Assembly (NCBI GenBank): GCA_900540935.1
Contig: UQHW01000020.1
Coordinates: 1-40,627 of the forward strand
Direction: 5' to 3'
Source of the DNA: an uncultured Collinsella sp.
GTDB taxonomy: Bacteria; Actinomycetota; Coriobacteriia; Coriobacteriales; Coriobacteriaceae
Length of the DNA: 40,627 nt
Part shown: piece after piece, positions 14,790 through 23,193 of the stretch
Position numbering within the stretch: the stretch's first letter is position 1
Layout: every line of letters begins with the position of its first letter
Notes under the pieces: model-generated
What the model was told of the DNA's origin: nothing
The model's input: the letters and a program-made list of their open reading frames with translations, nothing else
The model's database searches: none
Translations under genes and position numbers: made by a program

Positions 14790-15146
14790 TTATTCGGCCG
14801 CCTCGCGCAGGGCCGACATCGTTGCCGCATATTGCTGCTGCAGCGCATGCATTCCCTCGCGAGCGCCGTCAACGGCATCGGCGCCGCGCAGCGCCTCGGT
14901 CACCACGACCGCCGGCTCGTACAGATTATCGAATCCCAGGTTCTGGCTCACGCCCTTGAGCGTGTGCGCTGCCATAAACGCTTCCTCGGCGTCTCCCGCC
15001 GCCATGGCAGCCTCCAGCTTGTCCATGCTCTCGTCATCCAAAAACTTGAGGGCAAAGCGGGCAAGCATTTCCCCGCCCATCAGCCGAGCACACGCGTCAT
15101 CATAATTAGCGCCGATCTTCTCATACGCCTCACGCATGGAAATCAT
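14790..15146 (-). CDS. HPt (histidine phosphotransfer) domain protein
   Basis: A 118-residue helical protein that passes phosphate between His and Asp in a phosphorelay. The phospho-accepting His61 lies in AAHTLKGVSQNLGF, the HPt signature. The protein is only this one domain. It follows the REC/HD-GYP gene on the same strand after 24 nt, so it is probably co-transcribed and may exchange phosphate with that protein's Asp323. The start at 15146 follows AGGAG by 10 nt. No histidine kinase gene is present in the window. Confidence 0.9.
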   Translation of the reverse strand: MISMREAYEKIGANYDDACARLMGGEMLARFALKFLDDESMDKLEAAMAAGDAEEAFMAAHTLKGVSQNLGFDNLYEPAVVVTEALRGADAVDGAREGMHALQQQYAATMSALREAAE

Positions 15147-15170
15147 GGATTAAAAACTCCTTTGGTCAAA

Positions 15171-17051
15171 CTAAATCGTAGGAAACGCGACGACATCGGC
15201 GGGGCGTGCCAACGTCTCGGCAATTTGGTCTTGCACCTCGAGCAAACAGTCGAGCAGCAGCGGGTTAAAGGTGCCGCACTTACCGTCCAGGATCATCTGG
15301 ATCGCCTCCTTGTGCGGGATAGCGTCCTTGTACACGCGCACGCTCGTCAGCGCATCATACACGTCGGCCACCGAGACCACCTGCGCGGCAATGGGAATCT
15401 CGTCGCCCTTAAGGCCATCGGGATAGCCCTTGCCGTCCCAGCGCTCGTGATGCCAACGCGCAATCTGGTACGCATATTCCATAAGCGCATTGCCGACGTG
15501 ATGGCGGCCCAGCTCAAGCAACATGTCGGCGCCGATCGTGGTATGCGTCTTCATAATCTCGAACTCCTCGGGCGTAAGGCGTCCGGGCTTGTTGAGAATC
15601 GCATCGTCAATCGACATCTTGCCGATATCGTGCAGCGCCGAAGCCAGGGCGATCGTGGAGCGTTCCTCATTGTCGAGGGAGATCGTACCGCTACGCTGGA
15701 CCAGACAGCCAAGCAGCAGCTCGGTCAGCTTCTCGATGTTCGTAACGTGCCTGCCGCTCTCGCCGTTACGAAGCTCCATGACGCCGGCCATGATGTCGAT
15801 GAGCATGCGACTGTTCTTGACGCGCTCGTTGTACTGCTGGGACAGCAGGCTCGTCAGGCGACGCTGTTTGGCGTATAGGCGGATGGTGTTGCTTACACGG
15901 CGGCGCACGACACGGGAATCAAACGGGCGGTTGATATAGTCCGAGGCGCCCAGCTCGTACGCACGCAGAACCATATCATCGGAATCTTCGCTCGAGATCA
16001 TGATGACAGGCAGATTGTCAGTAGCCGATCGGTGCGATAGATCGGCCAGCACCTCAAAGCCGCTTATGCCCGGCATGACAATGTCCAGCAGCACGAGCGA
16101 CAACTCATCGCCATGGCGGTCGACCATGTCGAGCGCCGCACGACCGTTATCAGCCTCGAGGATGCAATACTCATCCTTGAGCATCTCGTTGAGAATGGCT
16201 CGGTTCATCTCGGAGTCATCGACAATAAGCACCAAAGGCTTTTCGCTTTGGAAGGCCTCGATGGAATCGGCATCGGTCACGACCGTACCGGCTTTTGCCT
16301 TGGCACGGCTCAGTAACTGGACAGCGCGGTCAACGCCCTCATCGACCGTCTCGCCATGAATGCGAACGCCACCAACACATGCCGTCAAGCTCACGTGCTC
16401 ATGGCCCGGAATAATCGTGGCATGAACGGCATCGGATACCTGACGCAGACGACGGGCAAAGTCATCGGAGGGAATATTGGGCATGACAGCTACAAACTTG
16501 TCGCAGCCATAGCGCACAAGTTCGTCAGTCGAACGAATACCGCTGCGTATGGCTGTTGCCACAGCACCGAGCGCAAGGTCGCCGGCATGGCGGCCACACG
16601 TATCGTTGAAGACCCTAAAATCATCAAGGTCGATCATCGCAACGCCGGCCTTCATGCGGGCGCTACGGAGCTTTTCCTCGTAATATCGACGATTGCACAC
16701 GCCCGTCAGCACGTCGGTGTAGACAAGGTCCTCTTCTGCAGCCTCTTGCTCATCAATCGGACGCACCATCAGCAAGACATGAGGCTCGCCCTCGACCTTT
16801 AGAGGGCGCAGACGGGCGCGGTACTCAACACCATCGTTGAGCAGTTGCTCCGACACCTCATCGGAATCTGTCAAGGCCTCAAGACTCGACTGACGCAGAC
16901 AAGGGCAGCGATCGCCGGCGAGCAGGCAGTTAGGCTCGCTCTTAATCTGATCGGCCGACAGCAAACGTACCACGGGGTAGGTCCTTGCGACACGGGCGAC
17001 CTCGGCGGCAGCCTCCTCGTCGGTTAGATTGACCTCGTGATTATTGAGCAT
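15171..17051 (-). CDS. PAS/GGDEF-like/REC/HD-GYP signalling protein
   Basis: A 626-residue cytoplasmic signalling protein. In order: a PAS-like N-terminal region with clustered Cys (C42, C49, C51); a GGDEF-like domain (~108-260) whose active-site motif is degenerate (YGCDKF at 181-186), so it probably does not make c-di-GMP; a receiver domain (~272-395) with phospho-acceptor Asp323 in LLDIVMPG and Arg in place of the usual Lys (NRPF); and an HD-GYP domain (~410-610) with H474-D475 in ALHDIGKMS and HHERWDGKGYPDG, complete for c-di-GMP phosphodiesterase activity. The start at 17051 follows GAAAGGG; an upstream start is less likely. The HPt gene follows 24 nt after. Confidence 0.92.
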   Translation of the reverse strand: MLNNHEVNLTDEEAAAEVARVARTYPVVRLLSADQIKSEPNCLLAGDRCPCLRQSSLEALTDSDEVSEQLLNDGVEYRARLRPLKVEGEPHVLLMVRPIDEQEAAEEDLVYTDVLTGVCNRRYYEEKLRSARMKAGVAMIDLDDFRVFNDTCGRHAGDLALGAVATAIRSGIRSTDELVRYGCDKFVAVMPNIPSDDFARRLRQVSDAVHATIIPGHEHVSLTACVGGVRIHGETVDEGVDRAVQLLSRAKAKAGTVVTDADSIEAFQSEKPLVLIVDDSEMNRAILNEMLKDEYCILEADNGRAALDMVDRHGDELSLVLLDIVMPGISGFEVLADLSHRSATDNLPVIMISSEDSDDMVLRAYELGASDYINRPFDSRVVRRRVSNTIRLYAKQRRLTSLLSQQYNERVKNSRMLIDIMAGVMELRNGESGRHVTNIEKLTELLLGCLVQRSGTISLDNEERSTIALASALHDIGKMSIDDAILNKPGRLTPEEFEIMKTHTTIGADMLLELGRHHVGNALMEYAYQIARWHHERWDGKGYPDGLKGDEIPIAAQVVSVADVYDALTSVRVYKDAIPHKEAIQMILDGKCGTFNPLLLDCLLEVQDQIAETLARPADVVAFPTI

Positions 17052-17095
17052 ACGGGGCCCTTTCGATAGTTTCGCATGGAGCGGTGGGTTCCAAA

Positions 17096-17111
17096 TGTTA
17101 CAAGGGTAACA
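17096..17111 (-). promoter_or_regulatory. Palindrome upstream of the HD-GYP gene
   Basis: TGTTAC-AAGG-GTAACA, a perfect 6-bp dyad 45 bp upstream of the start codon. Another TGTTAC lies about 35 bp further up. This could be an operator; no regulator is identified. Confidence 0.3.
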
Positions 17112-17261
17112 CCTTGTCGATGCAGGTAGGCACGTGAATGCTGTTACATTTTTATGAGTTGGCAGACGGCGCAATTGAAGCCGCAAACGTAAGGTTTTGA
17201 GCACGTTTGTTAACACGGCCGAAACGGTTGCGGGTGAAGCCTGTTTTGTTTTTTGCAGCTG

Positions 17262-18059
17262 CTAGAGCCCCAGGATGCCACGGACAGTCTGGGCAGCCGC
17301 TGCCGGGCGATCGCGCAGGCCGTTGTGCGCGCCGGGAACCATTACGAGTGGACAGTCCAAAAGCTCAGCCGCTATCCTCGTTCCCGCCTCGCGGGGCGTA
17401 CCAATCGAGAGCTCGCCCAAAAGCACGGCGGCCACCGTTTTTGACGCACGAACGCTATCCCAATCGGGAACGCAGGTCATAGTAATCCCGTATTCGTTTG
17501 CCATGAAGCTGCGGCCGTTGCGCAGGGCATGCTTGGCTTCTGCCTCGGTTAACTTGGGGGCCTCAGGGTCCGAATCACCGATGGCACCCAGGAAGGCCCG
17601 TAATGCCCTGGAGACCTTTCCCGCGGCGATCATCTCGAGCAAAACCGGGGCCGCGCCCAGGCCGGCGCCCTCATCCGTCACGGCGGGTTCATGCAGAATC
17701 GCACGCGAGATTATGGCAGGGTTTGCACGGAGAAGCTCCAGCGTCACCAGCGTACCGGCACTGTGCGCGAGCACGTTTGCCGGAGCGCCAATATGCTCGA
17801 TAACAGCTTGCAGGTCGGCGGCTTGGGCGGCGAGGTCGTAGCGTCCGTCTGCAGCGTCGCCACTCTCGCCGCAACCGCGGCGGTCGTAGGCAATGACGCG
17901 ATAGTCGCAGGCGAGCTCGCGGGCGATACCGTCAAAAAAGACACCGTCGACGCAGGCGCCGTGCACGCACACCAAGGCGGGTGCATCGGACGATACAACC
18001 GGGCCGGCATACTCGCGGCAGGCGATCGTAGTGCCCGCATTCTCGACCGTAAAATCCAT
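17262..18059 (-). CDS. Alpha/beta hydrolase
   Basis: A 265-residue alpha/beta-fold hydrolase. The oxyanion segment is VCVHGACVDGVFFDGIA, the nucleophile elbow is LAHSAGTLV (Ser near residue 99), and the likely catalytic His is in GAHNGLRDRP close to the C terminus. The strand-3/helix segment IAYDRRGCGESGDA is typical of the family. Substrate unknown; esterases and C-C hydrolases share this layout. The ribosome-binding site is weak (GATGGGAAC). It diverges from the radical SAM gene across 225 bp. Confidence 0.87.
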   Translation of the reverse strand: MDFTVENAGTTIACREYAGPVVSSDAPALVCVHGACVDGVFFDGIARELACDYRVIAYDRRGCGESGDAADGRYDLAAQAADLQAVIEHIGAPANVLAHSAGTLVTLELLRANPAIISRAILHEPAVTDEGAGLGAAPVLLEMIAAGKVSRALRAFLGAIGDSDPEAPKLTEAEAKHALRNGRSFMANEYGITMTCVPDWDSVRASKTVAAVLLGELSIGTPREAGTRIAAELLDCPLVMVPGAHNGLRDRPAAAAQTVRGILGL

Positions 18060-18284
18060 ACTGTGTTCCCATCGTCAACGCCCATCCAGTTGCACGTCAG
18101 TACGGCTAGATGGACCCGCATTGCCTTACAGCTTGTTAACAGATTAACTGTACCCGACCCAAGGCTTTTCATGGCACGGCATAATGAGCGACGTGAAAAA
18201 ACGAAACTTGTAAAGCAAGAGCCCGCACCTTGCTTTGGAGCCGATGCTATGCTTAGGCACAATTGTCTTGAGGAGCATATGCCT
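18060..18284. other. Divergent region (hydrolase / radical SAM gene)
   Basis: The stretch includes a small hairpin, AAAGCAAG with CTTGCTTT near 18212-18235, about 50 bp before the radical SAM start. Promoters for both genes must be here but none stands out. Confidence 0.4.
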
Positions 18285-19061
18285 ATGTCTACGTTTTTGA
18301 ATGCCAGCCCCATCTTTGGGCCCGTTCGCAGCCGTCGTCTGGGCCTTTCGCTCGGTGTCAACATGATGCCGGCGAGCGGTAAGATCTGCACGTTCGACTG
18401 CATTTACTGCGAAAACGGCCTCAACGCCGAGCGCCCCTGCCATGAGCCGTACAACACAGCTGCCGTGGTACTCGACGCGCTCGAGGCAAAGCTGCGCGAG
18501 ATGGCAGCCGAGGGCGAGCTCCCCGATGTGATCACCTTCGCAGGCAACGGCGAGCCCACCGCCGCACCGGAGTTTCCGCAGGCCATCGCCGGCGCCGTCG
18601 CGCTGCGCGACGAGCTTGCCCCAAACTCCAAGATCGCCGTGCTCTCCAACGGCACGCGCGCCGACCGCCCCGAGGTGCACGACGCGCTCATGATGGTCGA
18701 CGACAACATTCTTAAGCTCGATACCGTCGACCCGGCGTTTATCCAGCTGCTCGACCAGCCTGTTGGCCCCTACAACGTCGAGCACCAGATCGAGACGTTC
18801 GCAAGCTTTGACGGTCACGTTATTATCCAGACGATCTTTTTGACCGGCGAGGATCAGGGCAAGCTCATCGACAACACCGGCGAGGAGTACGTTGCCCCCT
18901 GGCTCGCGGCGCTTGAGCGCATTCGCCCGCAAGAAGCGACCATCTACACGGTGGCGCGCGAGACACCAGTCGCCGGCCTTGCCAAAGCGGCGCCCGAGGT
19001 ACTCGACGCCATTGCCGCGCGCGTCCAAGCCCTCGGCATTCCCTGCCAGGTGAGCTACTAG
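18285..19061 (+). CDS. Radical SAM protein
   Basis: A 258-residue iron-sulphur enzyme that cleaves S-adenosylmethionine to start a radical reaction. The cluster-binding motif is C-T-F-D-C-I-Y-C (CX3CX2C) within the first 45 residues. The following TFAGNGEPTAAPEF provides the SAM-contacting GNGEPT motif. The N terminus (ASPIFGPVRSRRLGLSLGVN) is that of a small group of stand-alone radical SAM proteins, sometimes linked to wybutosine-like or other tRNA-modifying relatives; the substrate is not known. The start at 18285 fits the GAGGAG site 9 nt upstream; ATGs at 18249 and 18279 are possible. A palindromic repeat follows. Confidence 0.87.
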   Translation: MSTFLNASPIFGPVRSRRLGLSLGVNMMPASGKICTFDCIYCENGLNAERPCHEPYNTAAVVLDALEAKLREMAAEGELPDVITFAGNGEPTAAPEFPQAIAGAVALRDELAPNSKIAVLSNGTRADRPEVHDALMMVDDNILKLDTVDPAFIQLLDQPVGPYNVEHQIETFASFDGHVIIQTIFLTGEDQGKLIDNTGEEYVAPWLAALERIRPQEATIYTVARETPVAGLAKAAPEVLDAIAARVQALGIPCQVSY

Positions 19062-19103
19062 CAAAACCACGCAGCAGCTAGTGTCAGCCATCCCGCTCCA
19101 TCA

Positions 19104-19168
19104 GTTGTGGTGATATAGTTCCTATTTGTGCTGTTAAACCGCTTAAATCGGAACTATATCACCGCAAC
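19104..19168. repeat. Palindromic repeat, TTGCGGTG family, copy 1
   Basis: Arms 19104-19122 and 19150-19168 (19 bp, one G-T mismatch) enclose a 27-nt spacer. The outer ends read GTTG(T/C)GGTGATATAG. The family recurs at 26837-26905 and 28058-28127. It lies between the radical SAM and methionine aminopeptidase genes. Confidence 0.8.
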
Positions 19169-19221
19169 TTTTATGGACGCGTGGGTGGGCTATACTAGCT
19201 GCGAATGAAAGGAAGTTAGCC

Positions 19222-20109
19222 ATGTTTGACAACGGACCCGTACCCGGCCGCAACGACGCCTGCTGGTGCGGCAGCGGCAAAAAATATAAGAAATGTCACA
19301 GCGCCTTCGACGAGCGCCTCGAGCGCCTATGGGAGGAGGGCTGGGAGGTTCTGCCCCGCACACTCTACAAGACGCCTGCCGACATCGAGGGTATTAAGCG
19401 CTCCGCCGCCATCAACGTGGGCGTGCTCGACTACGTTGGCGAGCACATCGCCGCGGGCATGACCACCAACCAGATCGACCAGATGATCTACGACTACACC
19501 GTCGAGCACGGCGGCACGCCGGCCGACCTCAACTACGAGGGCTACCCCAAGAGCGTGTGCACCTCGATCAACGACGTCGTCTGCCACGGCATTCCTTGCG
19601 ACACGGACGTGCTGCACGAGGGCGACATCATCAACGTGGACTGCTCCACGATCCTGGACGGTTACTTTAGCGACTCGAGCCGTATGTTCTGCATCGGCGA
19701 GGTCTCGGCCGAGCGCCAGCGCCTGGTCGAAGTCACCCGTGCCAGCGTGGAGGCGGGTCTGGCGGCCGTCAAGCCATGGCTACCACTGTCCGTTATGGCC
19801 GAGGCCGTGCAAAAGACGGTCGAGGACGCCGGCTTTAGCGTGGTGCGCGAGTACGGCGGACACGGCATCGGTAAGGAGTTCCACGAGGACCCGTTTGTGG
19901 GCTTTACCACCGAGGCGCCCGATGTGGACACCATCATGGCTCCGGGCATGGTCTTTACCATCGAGCCCATGGTCAATGCCGGAGCGCCCGACATCAAGAT
20001 CAGCAAGGGCGACGGCTGGTGCGTGCGCACCAAGGACGGTAGCGATTCGGCCCAGTGCGAGGTACAGCTCGTGGTGACCGAGGACGGCTACGAGCTGCTG
20101 AGCTGGTAG
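19222..20109 (+). CDS. map: Methionine aminopeptidase, type I, with SEC-C zinc motif
   Basis: Removes the initiator Met from new proteins. The 295-residue protein has an N-terminal SEC-C motif (C14-W-C16, C25-H26) that binds zinc and may help ribosome docking. The catalytic domain follows with metal ligands D140, D151, H214, E248 and E280, and the substrate-contacting H122 in VVCHGIP. All five ligands are in their family contexts (NVDCSTILDGYFSDSSRMF, GGHGIGKEFHEDP, TIEPMV, QCEVQLVV). The start follows AAAGGAAG. A strong terminator lies downstream. SEC-C-bearing type I enzymes are common in Gram-positive gut bacteria. Confidence 0.95.
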   Translation: MFDNGPVPGRNDACWCGSGKKYKKCHSAFDERLERLWEEGWEVLPRTLYKTPADIEGIKRSAAINVGVLDYVGEHIAAGMTTNQIDQMIYDYTVEHGGTPADLNYEGYPKSVCTSINDVVCHGIPCDTDVLHEGDIINVDCSTILDGYFSDSSRMFCIGEVSAERQRLVEVTRASVEAGLAAVKPWLPLSVMAEAVQKTVEDAGFSVVREYGGHGIGKEFHEDPFVGFTTEAPDVDTIMAPGMVFTIEPMVNAGAPDIKISKGDGWCVRTKDGSDSAQCEVQLVVTEDGYELLSW

Positions 20110-20118
20110 CCGTGGATG

Positions 20119-20162
20119 CGCCGGATGCTGACGGGCACGCTCGTCTTGCATCCGGCGTTTTT
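20119..20162 (+). terminator. Intrinsic terminator after map
   Basis: CGCCGGATGC (20119-20128) pairs perfectly with GCATCCGGCG (20148-20157), loop 19 nt, followed by five T. It begins ten bases after the stop codon. Confidence 0.88.
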
Positions 20163-20186
20163 ATTTGAACGTTTTGCCTGATAAAA

Positions 20187-20220
20187 CCTGCCAAAAATAA
20201 ACCTGTCCCCTTTTGGCAGG
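20187..20220. repeat. GGGACAGG-type hairpin repeat before the dehydrogenase gene
   Basis: CCTGCCAAAA (20187-20196) and TTTTGGCAGG (20211-20220) are perfect 10-bp arms; the loop holds ACCTGTCCCC. It ends only 6 bases before the ribosome-binding site of the downstream gene, so it will be part of that gene's leader if transcription starts upstream. Confidence 0.7.
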
Positions 20221-20240
20221 TCGAGCGGAGAGGACTGCTT

Positions 20241-21176
20241 GTGAACATCCTGGTTTTGTTGCCCGTCAACGACCGCCATCGCGCATTTCTTGAGTCGAGC
20301 GCTCCGGGCGAGGACTTTATCTACACGAGCTCCGACGCCGCCACGCGCGAGCAGGTCGCCGATGCCGACGTGATCCTGGGCAACATCGACCCTGACATGC
20401 TCACGGCATGCGAGCATCTCCAGCTGTTGCAATTGCAGACCGCCGGCTATGACGACTACCTCGCCGCCGGCACCGTGCCGGCTGAAGCCAAGCTGTCTTG
20501 CTCAATCGGCGCCTACGGCCAGGCCGTAAGCGAGCACATGTTTGCCATGGTGCTGTCTATGATGAAGCACCTGCCCGGCTATCACGACTTGCAGCGTGAG
20601 CATCGCTGGGAGGATTTGGGGCCGGTCACCTCGCTCAAAAACGCCAATGTGCTGGTGCTGGGCGCGGGCGATATCGGCGGCCACTTCGCCACGCTCTGCC
20701 GCAGCATGGGCGCGCACGTCCGCGGCATCAAGCGCCATCCACTCGTCTACCCCATTGTGTTTGAGGACATGGACGGCATGGATGCCCTGCCCGAGCGCCT
20801 GGCCGAGGCAGACGTTGTCGCGTCCTTTATGCCCAGCACGCCCGAGACCCGCGGTCTGGCGAATGCCGAGTTCTTCGCCGCGATGAAGCCGGGCTCCTTC
20901 TTTGCCAACGGCGGCCGCGGCGATCTTGTGGTCGCCGACGACTTGGTTGCCGCTCTGGAGTCGGGACATCTCGCCGGTGCCGCGGTCGACGTCACCGACC
21001 CCGAGCCGCTGCCTGCGACAAGCCCCCTGTGGGATGCGCCCAACATGCTCATCACACCGCACGTCTCCGGCTGGTTCCACCTGGAGGCTACGCTCAACAA
21101 CGTGGTCGACATCGCCGCGGAGAATCTGCGTCATCTACAGGCGGGCGAGACGCTTCGCTGCTGGATCGAACACTAA
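20241..21176 (+). CDS. D-isomer-specific 2-hydroxyacid dehydrogenase
   Basis: An NAD(P)-dependent oxidoreductase of 311 residues, from the family that interconverts 2-keto acids and D-2-hydroxy acids. The Rossmann motif is VLGAGDIGGHFA, and the catalytic triad positions are Arg in NGGRGDLV, Glu in DPEPLP, and His in TPHVSGW. The N-terminal domain is short (about 95 residues) as in glyoxylate/hydroxypyruvate-type members. Translation starts at GTG (20241), with GGAGAGG 7 nt upstream. The exact substrate cannot be read from sequence. A hairpin follows immediately. Confidence 0.92.
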   Translation: MNILVLLPVNDRHRAFLESSAPGEDFIYTSSDAATREQVADADVILGNIDPDMLTACEHLQLLQLQTAGYDDYLAAGTVPAEAKLSCSIGAYGQAVSEHMFAMVLSMMKHLPGYHDLQREHRWEDLGPVTSLKNANVLVLGAGDIGGHFATLCRSMGAHVRGIKRHPLVYPIVFEDMDGMDALPERLAEADVVASFMPSTPETRGLANAEFFAAMKPGSFFANGGRGDLVVADDLVAALESGHLAGAAVDVTDPEPLPATSPLWDAPNMLITPHVSGWFHLEATLNNVVDIAAENLRHLQAGETLRCWIEH

Positions 21177-21178
21177 TT

Positions 21179-21206
21179 GTTCCGGCGTTTTGCCAAACGC
21201 CGGAAC
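21179..21206 (+). terminator. Hairpin after the dehydrogenase gene
   Basis: GTTCCGGCGTTT (21179-21190) pairs exactly with AAACGCCGGAAC (21195-21206) around a TGCC loop. No T-run follows. Confidence 0.65.
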
Positions 21207-21217
21207 TACTCGACGCT

Positions 21218-21321
21218 GCGAGCCCGCCAGAGCGGCAATCTGACGTTCAATCGTCGGGCATGGCCAAAAGGCCTATGCCCTCCTCTTTCACGTCACCTTG
21301 CTCGCTCTGGCGGGCTCTCGC
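21218..21321. repeat. Nested palindrome with three stems
   Basis: Outer arms 21218-21234 and 21303-21321 (14 bp perfect, extended past a 2-nt bulge), a middle 6-bp stem TGACGT/ACGTCA (21241-21246/21290-21295), and an inner stem 21256-21280 capped by AAAA. The layered architecture matches other palindromes in the window although the sequence differs. Confidence 0.65.
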
Positions 21322-21349
21322 TGACTTTTGTCCGACCTGCGGCATTCTC

Positions 21350-21463
21350 CCTTTTTGGTGCAATGGGGTCAGGTTAGTTTGCACCATTACGTTGGTTTTG
21401 CCTGCGATACTTTTGTCAAAGTGATATCAGACATTCATCTGGCGCTTTCGAGCGTTTCGCCTA
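21350..21463. other. Short gene-free stretch with a GGTGCAA hairpin
   Basis: GGTGCAA near 21357 and TTGCACC near 21380 can pair around a loop containing GGGGTCAGGTTA. The rest, up to the small ORF end at 21464, shows nothing recognised. Confidence 0.4.
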
Positions 21464-21646
21464 TTAAAGCCAGTCCAGCTCCTTACCAAAGTGGTCCGAA
21501 TAGGCGCTACGCTTGAGTTCTTCATCGCTCGCCGGCCACGCGTTGGACACGTCGATTCCCGATTCATGGCAAGCGGTGGCGAACAGCTTCGACCCCTGAT
21601 CGATTAGTTGAGACCTGCCCTCGGTCTTCTCGTCTTCGGCTTGCAT
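21464..21646 (-). CDS. Small ORF (60 aa) coupled to the aminopeptidase gene
   Basis: This ORF begins with the ATG directly after the TAA of the M18 aminopeptidase gene (TAAATG), and GGAG of the preceding coding end lies 7 nt upstream, so it is positioned for coupled translation. The acidic 60-residue product starts MQAEDEKTEGRSQLIDQG and ends SDHFGKELDWL. No family is recognised. It may be a genuine small protein or the remnant of a longer one. Confidence 0.5.
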   Translation of the reverse strand: MQAEDEKTEGRSQLIDQGSKLFATACHESGIDVSNAWPASDEELKRSAYSDHFGKELDWL

Positions 21647-23029
21647 TTAGAGCTCCACGCTTTCGGCGCCGTTGATGGTTAGGTTGCGCTCGTAGAACGC
21701 GGTGAGAGCGCGGATGGCGTACATCACGTCGCGTACGCCGCCGGTCTCGTAGCTCGAGTGCATGGCAAGCTGCGGCAGGCCCACGTCCACAGCATGCATG
21801 CTCGCCTGCATATTGGACAGATTGCCGAGCGTGGAGCCGCCGGCCATATCGCTCTTGTTGGCGAAGGCCTGCGTGGGCACGTCGGCGTCATCGCAGATGG
21901 CCTGGAACACCGCGCGGCTAAAGGCATCGGTGCAGTAGTGCTGGTTGGCGGCTTCCTTGATGACGATACCGCCGTTGAGCACCACCTGATTGCGGGCATC
22001 GCACTTCTCGGCGTGGTTGGGGTGCACGGCATGTGCGTTGTCGCAGCTTACAAGCATCGAGGCAGCAAGTGCGCGATGGTACGACTCGTCGTCAAAACCC
22101 AGCGATCCGTTGATGCGGCGCAGCGCGTCGGCCAAGAAGGTCGACATGGCACCCTGCTTGGTCTCGGAGCCAACCTCCTCGTTATCGAAGCAGCAGAAGA
22201 CCGAGACGTCGTGCGCGTTTTCGGCGCCCAAAAATGCCTGTAGCGAGGTATAGACACAGGCCAGGTCGTCGAGCTTGGGCGTCGAGATAAACTCATCGGC
22301 CCAGCCCCAAATGCGCGCATCCTGACGATTGACCAGGAACAGATCGCGGCCCAGAATCTGCTCGGGCTCAACGTCCAGCTCGTCGGCGATCAGGGCATCG
22401 AAGTCACCCTGCTTAAGCTCGCCGGCGCTGATGAGCGGGCACAGGTCAACAGCTCGGTTGGGCGCAAAGCCCTCGTTAACGCCGCGGTTCATATGGATGG
22501 CAAGGCTCGGGATAATCGCGACTTCGCGCTCGGTGGCAAGCAGGCGGCTCTCAATACGGTCGCCTTCGCGTACCAACACGCGGCCCGCGAGCGCCAGCGG
22601 GCGGTCGAACCAGGTGTAGTCGATCATGCCGCCGTAGGCCTCGGTGTTCAGGCGCAGCGTCTCGCCTGCGCCGTCGAGCTCGGGCACGGCCTTGACCTTA
22701 AACGTCGGCGAATCGCTGTGCGACGCCGTGAGCTGAAAATGATAGTCACCGGCAACGCCGTCCTCGCCCCACGTCGCGGTCAGGTCCTCGCCCACCTTAA
22801 AGGCAATAACGCTCGAGGTATTGCGCTGCGTGTAATAACGCCCGCCTGGCTCGATGTCCCACGCCGCATTCTCGGGCAGGTAGGTAAAGCCCGCCTCGTC
22901 GAGCTCGGCCATAATGGTCGCCGCCGTATGGAACATGCTGGGGCACGCCTCGATAAAGTCGATAAGGTCGTTGGCGGCCTCGATATCGTCGGCCGTCACG
23001 TGCGCGCGCTCGGGCGTTTCCTGATCCAT
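21647..23029 (-). CDS. M18 family aminopeptidase
   Basis: A 460-residue cytosolic zinc exopeptidase of the aspartyl-aminopeptidase (M18) family, which trims N-terminal residues. Metal and catalytic segments: LTASHSDSPTFKVK (first His), KLDDLACVYTSLQAF (bridging Asp), CCFDNEEVGSETKQGA (catalytic Glu pair), and the late AMHSSYETGG (final His). VSCDNAHAVHPNHAEK is also typical. The start at 23029 (MDQETPERAH) is preferred: GGGGAG is 6 nt upstream. Usual length for bacterial M18 is 430-470. The small ORF above follows without a gap; the amide hydrolase gene diverges upstream. Confidence 0.93.
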   Translation of the reverse strand: MDQETPERAHVTADDIEAANDLIDFIEACPSMFHTAATIMAELDEAGFTYLPENAAWDIEPGGRYYTQRNTSSVIAFKVGEDLTATWGEDGVAGDYHFQLTASHSDSPTFKVKAVPELDGAGETLRLNTEAYGGMIDYTWFDRPLALAGRVLVREGDRIESRLLATEREVAIIPSLAIHMNRGVNEGFAPNRAVDLCPLISAGELKQGDFDALIADELDVEPEQILGRDLFLVNRQDARIWGWADEFISTPKLDDLACVYTSLQAFLGAENAHDVSVFCCFDNEEVGSETKQGAMSTFLADALRRINGSLGFDDESYHRALAASMLVSCDNAHAVHPNHAEKCDARNQVVLNGGIVIKEAANQHYCTDAFSRAVFQAICDDADVPTQAFANKSDMAGGSTLGNLSNMQASMHAVDVGLPQLAMHSSYETGGVRDVMYAIRALTAFYERNLTINGAESVEL

Positions 23030-23193
23030 CATGCTCTCCCCTTTCGCTGGGTTGATGGTCCCCTCCAGCATACCCCGCCACGCCAGCGCCGCACTCTTCA
23101 TTCCATGTTTAATCCCGCGCCGCTCACCAAGTTGAGCCATCATGCCCGCGCTCCTTTTGCGACAATTACGCTAACAGGACGAGAGGAGCCGTC
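23030..23193. other. Divergent promoter region (M18 / amide hydrolase)
   Basis: The 164 bases between two divergent starts. No operator or clear promoter was singled out. Confidence 0.4.
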
